Assembly (NCBI GenBank): GCA_903869265.1
Contig: CAIPYE010000014.1
Location: forward strand, 372,001 to 436,000
Origin: an uncultured delta proteobacterium
GTDB taxonomy: Bacteria > Desulfobacterota > Desulfobulbia > Desulfobulbales > Desulfurivibrionaceae
Direction: 5' to 3'
Length of the DNA: 64,000 nucleotides
Shown: positions 62,997 to 64,000 of the stretch, piece by piece
How the letters are laid out: every line of letters starts with the position of its first letter
Numbering within the stretch: position 1 is the first letter of the stretch
Program-made: the position numbers and the translations under genes
The notes under the pieces: generated by a model
The model's database searches: none
Told to the model about the DNA's origin: nothing
The model's input: only the letters and a program-made list of their open reading frames with translations

Positions 62997-63287
62997 ATGT
63001 TGATGCACGATCCCCCACATCCCGGTGAACTGATCCGGGACATATGCCTTGAACCTTTGGGGCTTACCGTTACCGAGGCCGCAACTGGGCTTGGCGTAAC
63101 CAGGAAAACACTGTCCAGCCTTTTGAACGGGCATTCCTGTGTGACGCCGGTTATGGCTATCCGTTTGTCCAAAGCCTTTGGTGGCAGCCCTGAAAGTTGG
63201 TTAAATCACCAGATGCAGTTCGACCTGTGGCATGCTCAACAAAAGGCAACAAGTTTGAAAGTGAAAGATTTTTGCCATGCCGCTTGA
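62997..63287 (+). CDS. higA: HigA-family antitoxin
   Basis: 96 aa from ATG 62997 with GAGGG upstream; longer start at 62985 is possible. [39 protein letters not shown] is a helix-turn-helix of the XRE/HigA type, ending in a short C-terminal helix. Neutralises HigB and represses the operon. Confidence 0.93.
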   Translation: MLMHDPPHPGELIRDICLEPLGLTVTEAATGLGVTRKTLSSLLNGHSCVTPVMAIRLSKAFGGSPESWLNHQMQFDLWHAQQKATSLKVKDFCHAA

Positions 63288-63288
63288 G

Positions 63289-63325
63289 CCCTATAGCATG
63301 CGCCCTCCTTTGGCATGCTATAGGG
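63289..63325. terminator. 13-bp hairpin after higA, between convergent toxin genes
   Basis: CCCTATAGCATGC (63289-63301) and its complement (63313-63325) around an 11-base loop. A T-run follows at 63337-63343, some distance away, so a two-way transcript stop is likely but not classical. Confidence 0.6.
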
Positions 63326-63341
63326 ACTCCTCCCCCTTTTT

Positions 63342-63647
63342 TTACTGATCCTCCGCCTCCGTTTCCGGGCTACCCGGCAACTGCGCGCCATGCCACACAG
63401 CCACGATCCAGACAACATTCTCTTTAACCCTGTAGAAAAAGCGATACGGGGGAACAATCACCTCTCGGTAGTGAATGTCGGGGAACTCTGGGAGAGTGCG
63501 CCCGGACTCCGGGAAGTTCTGGAGCCGCGAGAGCGCTTTTTCCGCCTGGTTGCGAAACGAAACCGCCGCTGACGGCTTGTCGCGGCGGATGTAAGCAAGT
63601 GCGCGTAAAAATTGATCGCGCGCTGATGGGGTAAAAACGATCTTCAC
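63342..63647 (-). CDS. ParE/RelE-family toxin
   Basis: 101 aa. FTPSARDQFLRALAYIRRDKPSAA, GRTLPEFPDIHYREVIVPPYRFFYRV and VWHGAQLP are the ParE/RelE fold. Stop near 63342; the start overlaps the antitoxin stop by 4 bases (ATGA). Probably inhibits translation or gyrase; the family alone does not say which. Confidence 0.9.
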   Translation of the reverse strand: MKIVFTPSARDQFLRALAYIRRDKPSAAVSFRNQAEKALSRLQNFPESGRTLPEFPDIHYREVIVPPYRFFYRVKENVVWIVAVWHGAQLPGSPETEAEDQ

Positions 63648-63922
63648 GGTTGTTCCGCCAGCAGGGCGTCCGCTTCTGCCAGCACGGTTTTTAGGTCGAA
63701 ACCGGTTCCGGCCTCGATTTCTTTTTCGCCACGGGCCAGTAACCGTAAAATTTCAAGCTCGTGTTGTGTGTGTTCGTACTCTTTCATGCTGACCATCACG
63801 GCAGTCGCACGGCCACGCTGGGTGATGAACAGAGGATCGCGTGAAGCCGTCATGCGCTTGAGGATGCCGCTTGCATCCTGACGGAAGTCTGAGATGGGAA
63901 TGATCTGAGGTGATTTTGACAT
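63644..63922 (-). CDS. Phd/YefM-type antitoxin
   Basis: 92 aa. IIPISDFRQDASGILKRM, DPLFITQRGRATAVMVSMKEYE is the Phd/YefM DNA-binding N-terminal fold, followed by a helical toxin-binding tail. Antitoxin first, toxin second, the usual ParDE/YefM order. Good AGGAGGT site before ATG 63922. Confidence 0.92.
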   Translation of the reverse strand: MSKSPQIIPISDFRQDASGILKRMTASRDPLFITQRGRATAVMVSMKEYEHTQHELEILRLLARGEKEIEAGTGFDLKTVLAEADALLAEQP

Positions 63923-63936
63923 TGTCTGTACCTCCT

Positions 63937-63965
63937 ATTGTATTTCAAGAAGTACCACTGGTGGT
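63937..63965 (-). promoter_or_regulatory. Candidate promoter/operator of the Phd-ParE pair
   Basis: On the minus strand TACAAT (63942-63937) is a good -10; the palindrome ACCAC-TG-GTGGT (63954-63965) covers the -35 position and may be the autoregulatory Phd site. The remaining bases to 64000 hold nothing recognisable. Confidence 0.5.
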
Positions 63966-64000
63966 CAGTGATGGCAAGATGAAAAAAACAGAGGGGTAGT

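Noticed and set aside
1-64000. CRISPR array
   Set aside because: I looked for regularly spaced direct repeats and saw none; the repeats found are inverted or single.

Overview
The window reads as a contiguous piece of chromosome from a Gram-negative anaerobe, most likely a member of the Desulfobacterota (former Deltaproteobacteria, plausibly Desulfobulbales). This is an inference from two small siroheme sulfite-reductase-like proteins, a LysR regulator of the type linked to selenium metabolism, FeoAB, a membrane cytochrome fused to an octaheme c-type domain, HemY-type protoporphyrinogen oxidase and aerobic-free central metabolism. No 16S rRNA is present, so the assignment stays tentative.

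Layout. 1-3.1 kb: end of a polysaccharide deacetylase/glycosyltransferase fusion and a GH26 lipoprotein. 3.3-9.4 kb: Entner-Doudoroff block zwf-pgl-edd-(DUF6868)-eda, interrupted after edd by a single integron-type gene cassette encoding an HNH endonuclease. 9.6-14.1 kb: ABC-F ATPase and a PhnD/GAF/HD-GYP signalling protein. 14.3-19.3 kb: surface-glycan operon (GT-C-like membrane protein, GT2, WbqC-like, WecE-like aminotransferase, small EamA-type transporter). 19.4-21.4 kb: L,D-transpeptidase, YcbK-like peptidase, tRNA-Arg. 21.4-30 kb: siroheme/ferredoxin protein, LysR regulator, FeoAB with its Cys-rich partner, and a two-gene cytochrome complex. 30.4-38 kb: DnaA, protoporphyrinogen oxidase, flavodoxin-like protein, CobO, M48-TPR protease, J-domain protein. 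38.2-43.2 kb: pgi and a GGDEF-EAL sensor. 43.2-50 kb: aroA-aroE-aroD, thpR, ispDF, rnpB, a zinc-ribbon coiled-coil protein, Nif3-like protein, tRNA (CAU). 50.4-57.2 kb: small sulfite reductase, rmuC, gap-rimI-pgk-tpiA-secG, tRNA-Leu.

From the tRNA-Leu terminator (57.27 kb) to the end the character changes to an accessory island. A very AT-rich leader with long inverted repeats precedes a small protein, a C5 cytosine methyltransferase, a GHKL (MutL/MORC-like) ATPase with a Gly-rich linker, an unrecognised 289-aa protein, a DUF6339-like protein and a Vsr nicking-endonuclease remnant. This is the most interesting system in the window: a methyltransferase-linked GHKL defence locus. It carries three lesions (frameshift in dcm, in-frame TGA in the ATPase, frameshift and truncation of vsr) while I saw no interrupted gene in the 57 kb of core sequence, so it looks like a real, decaying locus. 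Two toxin-antitoxin pairs (HigBA-like and ParE/Phd-like) close the window.

Together the core genes give a complete glucose-6-phosphate route through both the Entner-Doudoroff and the lower glycolytic pathways, plus aromatic amino acid, isoprenoid, heme and cobamide steps. The second clear discovery is the integron cassette at 7536-8324: joining its two ends rebuilds a canonical attC with perfectly complementary outer boxes, and the empty target is a GAT triplet as expected for secondary-site insertion.
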